Source: Pelomyxa schiedti
Taxonomy: Eukaryota > Evosea > Pelobiontida > Pelomyxidae
Direction of reading: 5' to 3'
Assembly (NCBI GenBank): GCA_020536535.1
Contig: JAHLWZ010000820.1
Coordinates: forward strand, 49,106 to 113,105
Length of the DNA stretch: 64,000 nt
Shown: positions 43,745 to 54,870 of the stretch, one piece after another
How positions within the stretch are numbered: the stretch's first letter is position 1
Layout: each line of letters starts with the position of its first letter
Program-made: the position numbers and the translations under genes
The notes under the pieces: generated by a model
Seen by the model: the letters and a program-made list of their open reading frames with translations, nothing else
Database searches by the model: none
What the model was told of the DNA's origin: nothing

Positions 43745-43894
43745 TGTGTTGTGCTTTTTCTCCTTTGATCTGTTTTTTTGTACCAACACGAAACCGGGAA
43801 CAAAGAAAGGTTTTTTTTTACAAACTTTTCCTTTTCTTAAAGTGTAGAATACAATGAGGCAAAAAGGAAAAAAAAGACAAAATCAGCATCATAA

Positions 43895-44681
43895 CTAGCT
43901 AGAAAGAGATACTTCCCACAAGATAACTTGTGAATGCCCTCGCTCATTTCCAAGACGTCTTAGTTTCAGGAATCCAGTTGGTGAAACATGAGACTCTGTA
44001 TACTCACTGGGAAACCTGTGGGTGCAGTTGTTAGAGATGGTTGTATGTATTTACCATAAGTACTTACTTTCCAAATGGGTGGTTCCAACAGACCATGAAG
44101 TTGCATTTCATAGGAGTTTCAGTGGCAGAGAGCTGCATAAACGCAGAGCCTTTGGCACCTTTCATAACTGTACTACTAGTCAGTACACAACGGTAGGTGT
44201 GGGGACGGAATACATTTTTGCCGGCACTGCCAGAAAAGGGCATCGCCGTATGCTGCCGGTGGAAGTGCCTCTGGATTCTGAGGTCCATTGTATATTATGC
44301 CGGTCTACACAACAAAAAAACGTGCATTGTATGAGTTTGTTGTTTTATTTTGTGTTCTGTTCGCCGACAAGAAGGAAAATGCGTGTGGGCGAACGTAAAA
44401 CTGCTACCCACTCACACTACCTGCAAAATCAAGCTTATTACAGTCATTTCGTAGCCGGGGCAGTTGTTCTTCACAATCAAAGTAACAGGCCTTCTGATTC
44501 CCACGGCCTTGTCAATTACAGACGCCAGGCGCAACCGAGTTTCTGGGGGAAGAGTCTCGACGGTGGCCGAGACAGCGCTGTCAACCACAGAGTCATCTGG
44601 CTCCTGTTGTGATGCAGTCATTGATGACGAAGTAATCGCCACAATGGACGACGTTGGCGACGTTGGCGCCGTTGCCATCAC
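43895..44681 (-). CDS. Small protein with aegerolysin-like fold signature
   Basis: Four exons on the minus strand, of which exon 1 runs from ATG 44681 to about 44421 and the last ends with TAG at 43895-43897. After a Ser/Thr-rich start and a helix (LPPETRLRLASVIDKAVG), the pattern is RRPVTLIVKNNCPGYEMTVI, GIIYNGPQNPEALPPAAYGD, then MKGAKGSAFMQL and FMVCWNHPFG. The sequence N-x-x-G-hydrophobic-strand, P..(I/L)-P, G-(T/A)-x-G and W-(D/N)-x-P-(F/W)-G is that of aegerolysin-like and related beta-sandwich proteins. Some of these bind membrane lipids and some are partners of pore-forming proteins. No partner or signal peptide is seen here, so toxicity is not inferred. The family call is by pattern only and could be wrong; the gene itself is well supported by phase. 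Confidence 0.55.
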
Positions 44682-45164
44682 TCCTCAGTCAATTCAGGGG
44701 TTGTTTCTTTCTTTTTTTTTTTGTTTCAGTCTGGCAATCTTTTTTGGTTCTTCAAAGACCCAACTGTGTGGGACCAAGGACCATGGTGTCCCCAGAGGAG
44801 CAAAAAGAAAAAAAAAAAACAGCTTTGGGGGATTAGCAGTGTAATTACTTGTGGATTGCACTGTTGGTTGAATGTGACCACTGGTGTGAGTTGTTACTGC
44901 CGTGCCAGTGTTATGCCTGTGGAGCAAATTCACATCATTAATGACCCCCCACGACTCGACAGGACCTTTTCGAAAAAACCATGTACTGGCACTGAAAAAA
45001 AAGTCCCATAATCCGAGAATAGTGTTCCTGGTTGCAGGCTTTATTCCTCGGAGATCTGCACTCTGAGCTGATGAAATTGTGCAATAAAATTTTAATTAAC
45101 CGTGAAATCACTTTCTTTGACTGAATTTTTTGCCTTTACAAAAACCAAAAGAAACTGTACGGGC
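44682..45164. other. Divergent intergenic region
   Basis: About 480 bp between the start of the aegerolysin-like gene (-) and that of the EF-hand gene (+). It contains T-rich and A-rich runs (44711-44722, 44807-44820) and no ORF with family resemblance. The two strand-opposed frames near 44694-45011 mirror these runs and are rejected. It presumably holds both promoters. Confidence 0.5.
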
Positions 45165-46405
45165 ATGGCGGCCAACAACAAACTCGTTAGATTCCAAGAG
45201 CTCTCTCGTCTATGTTACAAAGACCAAGCCATTTGGTTTTTGGTACCTTTTCCTTTTGTTATTATTGCTATCGGTTTCCTTTTCAATCCACCAACGTGCC
45301 TGACACACCTGTGTGTAGAACGGGTTTTGGGGAGACCCTATCGACCCAACTATTGCCGAGAAAGTGTGGAACTTCGTGGACAAATTTGTACAACTCGACT
45401 CGAAGACTCCCGAAGGGAAAGGCGCAGCAGGAAATGAGCTCGATCAGGTTTGTAACTTTGGTCACATCTCTACAGAATAATTAAAGTTAATAACTGCTGC
45501 AGTTCTGGTCTGCAAAGTTCCTTGAGGAGAACAACCAAACAATGAGGTTTTCCCATTTTGAGATAGTCCCTTTCTTTATCATTGTTGTTGTACAGTGCAC
45601 TGGCTCGAAAGGAAGCATTCCGTCAAATAGATGTTGATTCCAATGGAAAAATGTCATGCCTGGAGTATTGTGCTTGGCTCTATAAGAAAAATATGGATCA
45701 AATCGTGGATGCCCCACAAGGAACCTGTCCTGAACTGGAGGATGCACGCCGCGCTTTAGCCAAGGTACAACAGGCTCTCACTGAGACGAAGAAACTAGCA
45801 GATGAACTGACAACGGCTGTTGCCGAGGTAATGGTGCCTATTCAAACTATCCTACTCTGACCCTTTGCCTAGCTCAAAAAGCAAGAAGATGACTATAATC
45901 TCCGCGTGAAGACACTAGAAGACAAGGTCAATAGTCCAACTGCCACCACTGTCCAGAAGAGTAAAGCCGCTGCCGAATTGGCTGCTTTAAAGGTGTGCTG
46001 TTTTAACATTCATTGAGTTTATTCTGAACTTCTTACTTATAGGGTGAAGACCCTCTTCCTCTGAGGTATGGGTCCTAGCAATCCAAGTCTTCACCTTAAT
46101 AAACAAAAGGAAAGCCAAGATCACACAGGAAGCGGCACTTAGAAAATGCCAGAAACAAGAAGACAAGCTAGCCCAGGAAATGACAGCTGCACAAGCTTCA
46201 GTTGAAGCAGCCAAAGGAAGGGGAGGTGGTGCAGCCCCTGGCCTTCTTTGGTGGATGGTATCTTCCAGCCCAGGTTTTTTCTATTCACTAAACCAATAAA
46301 TTCCAGCAACGTGAGCTGTTTGCTTCTGACCGCTATCTTCCCAAAGCCAAGCAAAAATTCGACCACACCAGACCTTTCATCTATGACCCCACTAGCAGGA
46401 CCTAA
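45165..46405 (+). CDS. EF-hand and coiled-coil protein of unknown function
   Basis: Starts MAANNKLVRFQELSRLCYKD with QAIWFL, continues IAEKVWNFVDKFVQLDSK, then ARKEAFRQIDVDSNGKMSCL EYCAWLYKK. The last is one EF-hand loop, D-V-D-S-N-G-K-M-S-x-x-E, with all calcium-ligand positions occupied. A long Lys/Glu/Ala coiled coil follows (EDARRALAKVQQALTETKKL, QKSKAAAELAALK, KITQEAALRKCQKQEDKLAQ). The end has GAAPGLLWWM, QRELFASDRYLPKAKQKFDH and a TAA at 46403-46405. I recall this layout (EF-hand, Ala-rich coil, WWM..REL) from a conserved but uncharacterised protist protein family; a role in calcium-dependent cytoskeletal bundling is plausible but unproven. Introns lie at about 45246-45330, 45450-45502, 45547-45595, 45827-45872, 45992-46040 and 46258-46308. 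It is 87 bp upstream of IFT144 on the same strand. Confidence 0.75.
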
Positions 46406-46492
46406 AAGTCCCTTATTCTGTTATTCAATTTCAAAAAACAAAAACTTTTACCAGAACTGATCTTTGCATCAAATTCCAGTAATTCGTCCAAA

Positions 46493-49400
46493 ATGGACGC
46501 CGAAGCCAACAACCGGAAGAGACGAACAACCAACAACGAGGGCCAAGCCTATAACTTCAAGGCATCACCGCAACAACCACAGCGTGCAGGTGCCTCGTCG
46601 TCATCGACCCAGCAACAGCAGGCACCCGCGTCCCATAAGTCCGGTGGCGGCGGACCCCACCACTCCCCGCCACCGTCCACTGCTTCTTCGGCGTCGTCGC
46701 AGTCGCCGGCACAGGCACAAGCACACGCGCATGCACAACAGCAGGCGCAGGTACCCTCGGCTGGTGCCAGGCAGAAAAGGGAATTGTGGGTGATACAACG
46801 GAGGAGCCACGGGAACGGCGCGGTGAATTTTGCGTGGCACCCCGACGGAAATTGGGTGGCGACCGTGGGAATAAACAACGTAGTGAACTTATGGGACAGG
46901 ACTGGTGCTGAAGCATCCTCTGTTGCTCTAAACACGTTGAGTTTTGTGAATTTTTTGGACTTGGTTATGGAATTTGCTCTAGTAACTTTCTTGTGAAACC
47001 CCAATCACTAAAAGCTTTTGCTTTTCTGTAGGCCGTGTTTGGGGATGGACTGGGATACCGAAGGAGAAATTCTGGCCATTTTGAGTGAGGGGTCATCAAG
47101 TGTGACATTTTGGGATTCTCACACACGAAAGTCTACATCAATGGAATGTGGCCTGAAAGAGAATTTGTGTTGCTTGAAGTGGACAGTTGAGGGAAAGCAG
47201 GTATGAGTCCTTCATTTCACATAGGTGCTCAGCTAACAATTGGTTAACTGCAGCTGGCTATTTGTTCTGATAGAGGCTCCCTTGTTCTTTACAACAAGCG
47301 TAATGAAAAGAAGATCACCCTTCAAGGCAAACACAGTAGTAAGATAATTGATGTAGCCTGGAGCAAAGATAACTTTCTTGCACTATCGAGTGAAGATAAG
47401 CAGGCATGAAAACTCTTTCAGAGCTAATGATCTTCAATTTACATTAACATTTATGTAGATATCTGTAAGTGATGGAAGTGGAGTCACAATAGGAAGTTTT
47501 GATTTAAAGAGTACACCAAGAAACCTCCAGGTAGCTTTTAAAGCCGTACTACTGTACTTAACTTTTTACACAAGTGGTCTAGAATTAAAACAGATGTTGC
47601 ACCTCTGCACAAACAGAATGTTGTCTCTTTTATTGCTGGAACGAAAACTCTGTATCTATACAACATTGAACCACCAGGTAGGTTTTTGTTCACACCACAT
47701 TACTCACTAAAATGGGGGAAAAAGCCAGTCTTGTGGATATAGCCTTTCAACCAAAATACGGCAATATAGTGAAGCATGTCTGCTATGGAGATGGCTATAT
47801 AATGGTTGGGTTCAGTTTAGGATTTTTTGTAGCAATTTCAACCAGTATGTGCTTTCACAGAAAGGAGTCAGATTCTGAGATTCAAAACAGATATGTCTGA
47901 GATTGGCCACGAGCTATTTTCTGTTGAAATGTTTCACTCAGATGTGATGGATGTTTCATATAATGAGTCCTTGAGACGTGTAGCTGTGTGTGGTGAGGAT
48001 AAAGTCAGAATCCTGGACACAAAGACATGGAAGGTAGCATTCCCTTTATCAGAATAGGTGGGATAAGATATATATGGGACGAAGATAAATATCGAATGCC
48101 TGAAACGATTCTGTAGGCCACTTCTGATGGTATAACTATAAATAAAGATCGTGGTGCTCCATTACGCATTGATTGGACTTGTGATGGTCAAATGCTTGGT
48201 GTTAGCACTGCAGGGGGCTACTTCTCTACTTTACTAACAAAGCCTCCTTTGCTGCACGCTTCGTATAACTCCAAATGTGCTTACCTAAGTTCACTACGAA
48301 CTATCACTGTCTTGGATGTTGTTGCGAGATGTGCGCAAGTTGAAATTGAACTTCCAATAGAACCTACTTTCCTTGCAGTAGGACCAAAATTTGTAATTTT
48401 TCCATTGTCAGTTTTATTTGAGGTTCATAGACCTTATCAGGTTGTAGCTGGAATGAATAACCAGGCGTTATACTATCCAATAGATCCACCGTCTTCTAAA
48501 CCTATTAATGACACTACTTATATGGGAATAATTGATTGTGTTTTTTTGAATACAAGGTAAAATCAAGTCGCCTCCCAACCTAACCCTACCTGATTTTATT
48601 TGAAGGTGGGCAGCTCTCATGTTTGAAGGGAAAGTCATGCTTCATCTTGTTGACAAAAGTGATAAAGCTGGTAGGTAACAACTTCGGAAAAATCGTAGCT
48701 TAATTGATATTCTCCAATCGGTCCAAGAGAATGAAATTCTTTCAAAGCAGTTTCCTGAAAAAGAGGACAGTTCCACCAAAATCTCCTGCATTTCACTGAA
48801 TGAAAATTTTCTCATCTATGGCACTTCCACTGGTTTCATTGTTCTATTTCATTTACAGGAGTGGGCAGTTGTGAGCAAGTAAGTACATTAACATATTCTA
48901 GAATCAATTTATCATGTAATAGGTTTAAATTACCTGATGTTGGAATTAAGCAAGTTGTTGGAAATGCACAAGGAACACGGATTGCTATTATTGATACCGC
49001 CAATAAGGGATCTCTCTACAATCCTGTTAACGACTTCATACTGTCTTTTCCTGATTGGTCAGGTTGTTATACATACTAAAGCAACTCAGATGTCTTCAAT
49101 CAATTCCTTACCCAGACACAGAAGAGACATACAACATCCTCTGGGACATTACCGATCCCTATGTTCTCGTCACTAGTGACAAGGACAAGTTCTATACGTA
49201 CACATATCTACCGGTTTCCATTTCAGGACCCCAGGTACCTTGGAGTCCTTGAATGTAAATAACACCCACATCAGCTTAACCGAGTATCTATTACCCAGAG
49301 GTCTCCAGCCTTGAAACCAATTCTAGGAAATAATGGAGTCTTACTTTGCCAGGTACCTGAAAGTTAAGAGATTGACTAATTACAATATCTAAACAAAAGG

Positions 49401-52400
49401 ATCTGACAACTAGTGTCCTTAACAATGTTTTTCTTGCTTCGCATGGTAGTGGTGCACCTCAAGATAAGAGGACTCAATTTGCCCAATCATTGAGACTGAA
49501 CCATTTGAATGGTGGGTTCTGCATCACGTAATTTGTTTTTTACACCTCCACAGAAGGATGGAACCTAGCTAAGCAGATCAACACCGAGGACTGCTTTAGG
49601 AAGCTTGGCATTGACGCCTTGCGTCAGTTGGATATACCACTTGCAATCAAAGCTTGTATCATTTTATGTGAAGCCTTGTTCAAGTTCCTTTGGTGTTTTA
49701 CTTTAACTGTTTTGGAGATAGACACCTTGGGGATGCAGGGATGGTTATGACACTGGAAAAAATTGAGTATGCCGAAGAAACACAGCTTCTTGCAGGGCAT
49801 GTGGAACTCCTTTTTGGGCACTACAACGAAGCCCAGGCATTTTTACAACAGAATTTCCCTCGAGTAATATCAAGCAGAAGTTATTTTTGGCATCATCCCA
49901 GCCAATTTTGGCTCTGCAGATGCGCCGTGATTTACTGCACTGGGATCAAGCCTTATCTTTAGCCAAAGCACTTGCACCAGATCTCCTTCCTGTAATATCA
50001 ATTGAGTATGCGAACCAACTGGAATTCAAAGGTGCATCTCTATATTACAAAACTAGATAGATGACACGAAGAAGGTGAGTACAAGGCAGCCCTGGAAATG
50101 TACAAAGAAGGTGCAAATGGGTTGAGTGCTGATTCTGATCAAGCTCTCAAGTGCAAAGGAGGAATAGTACGGATGAGCCTACGAGTAGGTGATATAGTCC
50201 AAGGAACTGGTACTTCATTCTTTGTTTTCATGTTGCACTTATGCCGTAAGCTTTGGCAATTAAGCTTGGGAATCCTCAATTACTAAGAGAGAGTGCTCAA
50301 ATTCTAGAATCGATGAACCAATTTCAAGAAGCAGCCCAACTCTATCACCATGGTGGCCTTCATGATAAGGCGGCATCTATTTTCTTGAAATGTACTGCAA
50401 TATCTACAACTTCCTTCTGACTTAAATACTCCAGCTAAGAACTATGGCCCACTAAAAGAAATAATGGCTAGTGTGACCTCTCCTGCGCTTCACAGTCTCT
50501 ATGCAAAAGCTAAGGAAGGTGCTTGTCTGTTGGGTTTTTATGCAATTTGTAACCCAAGTAAATAGAACAAGGAGACATTGCCGAAGCTGAACGTGCCTAC
50601 ACCCGGGCACAAGATTTTGATAACGTGATACGCATCATTCTGAAATCCACAACAACGCCCGAAAGGGTACCCTTTCAACTCACATGCTATGCAACTCTCT
50701 TATTTGCTTAGGCTTTTGCTATTGTACGGAAGACAGGCTCTCAATCTGGCGCAAAACTGGCTGCCGAGTTCTGCAAGGACCATGACGGTTGAATTGTCCT
50801 CGTCCCCTCTGCTTTTTTAATCAGGAAACTGCAGATTTCCGTTCAGCAATTGAGTTTTTGTATCGAGCTCACTTAGATGATGAAGCTTTCACCATGGCTC
50901 AGGTGCCCAAACCTCCTCCGTCTTTCTGTAATTCCAATAAAATTTTCAGCAACACTCTCATGTGGATGTATATGCTGACGTAATAGGGGAATCTGGAACC
51001 ACCGAACAATGTATGCAATAGTTTTTATCTCCCATAACCAAATTTCCTGCAGATACAAAGATTGCTGCTTTTTTTGAAGCACATGGAGACTTTCAGGCTG
51101 CAGGAAATTTCTATGCCTTATGTGGGCAATACCCTAAGGCTCTTGATTTATTCATACGTTGTGGGTCAAGCGCTATTCTTTCCGCTATTCGGATGGTATG
51201 CACCTTTTTATTTTTATTTTTTCACTGAATGTATGAAGGTGGGAAAAGCGAGAGACAATAACCTCACCAGTACATTACAAGGCTATCTTCTTGGTACCGC
51301 AGATGGTGTCCCCAAAGTACTATTCATGTCTCCTTCTTAAATAACACTTCTTTTAAGGATCCTAATAACATTTTCCGCTTGTTTATGGCCCTTGGTGAAC
51401 ATTTGCAAGCAGCTAGGACAGCTATTATCATTGCACGGCAAGAACAACTTGTAGGTCGGTAAGCACTCAATGCCATGATTTTGCCTCATTGCCGCCAAGG
51501 AAATTATACCACGGCCCATAAAGTTATCCTGGAAACTTTCAGGATACTTGTAGCAAATAAAATCAAGGTCCTTCCTGATCTGAGGAGAACTTTATGCTTG
51601 CTACATAGTTATCTTCTTGCAAAGGTTTAGTACCTTCATTCCCTTTTTCCATCTTATGGAAAACAGACTCTGATTTCCAGGAAGTTTCATGAAGCTGGGG
51701 CAAGAATGCTAGTCCGTGTTGCCCGGAATATTAGCAAATTCCCTACCTGTATGAACTTGTCGACTCATCAATACATCAAACCGTTGTAGATACTGTTCAA
51801 ATTCTTGTTAGTACCGTTCTGGAGTGCCAGATAGCCGGAATGAACAAGACAGCGTTCGAGTTCGCGTCTATTCTTGTTTCTGAATACCGAGAACACATAC
51901 CTCAGAAGTACAAACTCAAAATAGAAGGGATAGTGCGGTAGTTTGCACAACGATTTAGGTTTTCTTCTTATGAATCCACAGGAAAATGGATAAAACCGAA
52001 AGTCCTGAGAAGACCACTCCTTGCCCAAATTGTAATACTCCCCTTTTCCGTACGGAATTAGATTGCCCGAACTGCAAAAGCTTTCTCCCTTTCTGTATTG
52101 TTACAGTGCGAAGAAGCATTTTATAGTTAGCGCTAACTCTCAAAAAGGGGCGTCACATGGTTATTGACGATTGGACGAACTGCCCTTTCTGCGAATTTCC
52201 CGCCCTTTTCAAACATTTCACCACACACGCCGCAGCAGGACTTCCTTGTCCTATGTGCGATAAGCAAATTGACCCCAACACACTTATCCAGAACCCAAAT
52301 CCCATGCCACTCCTCAAGCGTGACATCGAGTCTGTTGACATCAACTCGCTCCAGCCGTCTGATGAACAATCATTTCCCTTGGCACCACAAATAATAGCCG

Positions 52401-52819
52401 CGGCTGCCGCCGCCGCATCTTCTGCAGCACAAAAAAAAGCCACGCAACGAAATTCAGAGCCACCATCGCAACCACATACAGAACCACAGTCCCAATCTCA
52501 ATCTCAATCCCCATCACAATCACAACCACAGTCACAATCGCAAAGTCAATCACCACAAACACAAACACCAACACAACAACAGCGAATACCACAACAGCAT
52601 AATGTAGGAAAACCAACACAAGCACACAGTTCACCTTCATCAAGGATGGGGGCTGTTGCCAAGACCCTCTCCACAAGACCAGTAGCTAGAACTTTGACCT
52701 CAAAGACTAACCCTCCTTTAATCCCCATTTCACGAAACACAAACACAACAAACCAAAACCAAAATTCAAATGCAAATACAAGTACATACCCACAACAGCC
52801 TGAGGAAGGCCAAAGTTAA
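46493..52819 (+). CDS. WDR19: Intraflagellar transport protein 144 (WDR19), IFT-A complex
   Basis: Core IFT-A subunit for retrograde transport and membrane-protein entry in cilia. About 20 exons follow the WDR19 order: a Gln/Pro/Ser-rich N-terminal extension (46493-46780) not in the human protein; first propeller ([53 protein letters not shown]); second propeller ([34 protein letters not shown]); TPR solenoid ([65 protein letters not shown]-like). C-terminal zinc-binding cysteines follow ([49 protein letters not shown]). A Gln/Ser/Pro-rich extension of about 130 residues then ends at 52817-52819. Both disordered extensions are unusual for the family. Length is near the expected 1,340 residues plus these tails. 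Confidence 0.93.
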
Positions 52820-52853
52820 AGAGAAAAAGAGTTTTATGTTCATTTACCTTCTA

Positions 52854-54826
52854 TTACAATTTCATACTCTGTAGTTCTTCCTCCAATTGTTTCCTCTTAG
52901 CTTCTCGTTCACGTCTCCTCTGGGGAAGAGAGTCAGTCAACCATACATAACTTAAGGGGTAAATTCTTACCTGTTCAAAGACTGAAAGAGTTCCCGTGGT
53001 TGCAGTGGATATTGGTGGAGAAGGCGAAGCAGAAGTCGAACCAGGTGCCTTGTCAAAGAATGAGTACTTAAACAGAAAGTACAGAACTCACGGATTGGAT
53101 TGAAGCTGGTGCTGTTGTTTTGTCTTGCCTATTTCCAGATGGGGCTGGGGGAGTGATTGCGGCGGTAGTTTGGGCTTCAGATTTCCTCTTTTCTTCAATA
53201 AGTTGCTGTTTTTGGGCCTGAGCCCGGCGGCGATTCTCTTCTTCCTCTTTTAATCTGGCCTGTTCCAGTTCTTCACGTCGGCAGTTCTCTGCTTCCTCTT
53301 TGATTCTTGCCTCTTCCCTAGCTCGTTGCAGTGCCGCTGCCTCCTGTTGCCTTCTTTCTTCTTCCTCCCTTCTGGAGCGTTCATGGGGATCCACTCCTAG
53401 AAGACCAAACATGTTTTCAGTTGTCTGGGTTACTTGGGGTGATGGAGTTCTTGTATTGGATGCAACTGCTAATTTGTCTCGTTCAACAACCTGAAGGAGG
53501 TGAAGGCAGAAAGCGAATTGTCGAGTGAACCTCTCGTTTGTTCGCAGCTTCCATCGCATTTGTGCGATTTCTTAAGAGTTTTTGTCTTTCTTCCGCCTCT
53601 GTACTATTTAGTACTTACTAATCTCAATGGGTAGTAGAACTACCGCGCTTCCTGGCGGCTGCCCATGCCTCAGCTTCACGGCGCCTTTGTTCTTCGGCTT
53701 TCTTTTCTTTGAGAAGCTTGTTTGCCTCGACTTGCTTGGCCACTTTATCTGCAGCAGCAGCTTTTTCCCTATAGGCTTTGAGTTGAGGGGATTACCTCTT
53801 TAAAGAGAGTGATTACATTAATCCTTTCAAGTAAACTTCCTTTTCTTTTCTTATTTGTTCTTCTCTGGCAATTCGAACTTTCTCTTTTGTGTCCTCTATC
53901 TAATGATGGTAACAGTAAAAATGTGACCAAATACAATTACGGCTTTTCTTTGTCTTTCTTGGAGTTGCCGATCTTCCCTTAGTGATGAAAAATTAGACAA
54001 TGTTGCCCCAGGAAAGGACCGTACTCAATTTGTTGTCGTGTAACTCTTTCTATCTCTAGTCTCTCAGCTTCGATCCTTTTGGCTTTTTCCACACGCCTAT
54101 TAACATGTCCACATAGAAATGAAGATTGTCGAAGCAGACCGTTTTTCAATGTCAGAGTGCATTTTAGAAGCCAGTGACCTGGATTTTTCTTCTTGCTTGC
54201 GGAAAGCAATCTCATCTCTTTTCCTCTTCTCTTCCATTTTTGCGCGGACCTGACAATAACATGAGTTCCTGTTTTAGAACGAAAGAACAAACCACGGCCT
54301 TTCTTTTCTCCACTTCAATCAACAACCAGTTTGAGTTTCCTTTGTGTCTGGCAACTTCTTTGGCCCACAGCTCTTCTTCGAGCTTCTTGTTATCGTCCTC
54401 CTGTTTTTTTCAAAAGTGTGAGGATAATGGCTTCTTCTAATTTGGAGTTCGGCGCACACCCTCTTCTTTCTCATTTCAGCAATTTTGTTGAGCACCCTTT
54501 TCTTTACTTCAGCTTCCACTTCAGCCAGTGTCATTCCCTCCATGGACTAGCAGCACTTAACAATAACAAAAAAAAAAACAACAACATAAGATACAAACAA
54601 AGAAAAACTAATGACACACGTCATCTAAGGCAGTATCTATCTCTTCTTCCTCTTCCTCCACTACCTCCTCCTCTTCCACCTCCACTTCCTCATACTCCAC
54701 CTCCTCCCCATCACCATCCTCGCCCTCTACTACTACCTCTTCCTCTATCTCCACCACCTCCTCCACGGTATCGTCCGCGCAACCAGGAGCTGCAGTAACC
54801 ACCGTATCAACCGTCGTGCGAGACAT
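52854..54826 (-). CDS. Acidic-headed, highly charged coiled-coil protein
   Basis: Starts MSRTTVDTVVTAAPGCADDT, followed by a Glu/Val run (54770-54640). It then runs into a long Lys/Glu/Arg/Gln helix read over about eight short exons: EVEAEVKKRVLNKIAEMRKK, RIEAERLEIERVTRQQIE, REEEERRQQEAAALQRAREE and LKEEEENRRRAQAQKQQL. It ends REREAKRKQLEEELQSMKL with TAA at 52854-52856. There is no globular domain. Composition resembles caldesmon/MAP7-like or ciliary coiled-coil proteins, which cannot be told apart by eye. It converges with IFT144 with only 34 bp between stop codons, so the two 3' untranslated regions must overlap. The first exons sit 44 bp downstream of the glycerate kinase stop. Confidence 0.7.
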
Positions 54827-54870
54827 TTGTTGATTTTGTTTTTTTTTTTTTTAACAAATGTCAATCTTAT

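Noticed and set aside
46549-47004. Minus-strand 151-codon ORF with Cys/Ala repeats
   Set aside because: Antisense of the Gln/Ala-rich N-terminal extension of IFT144.
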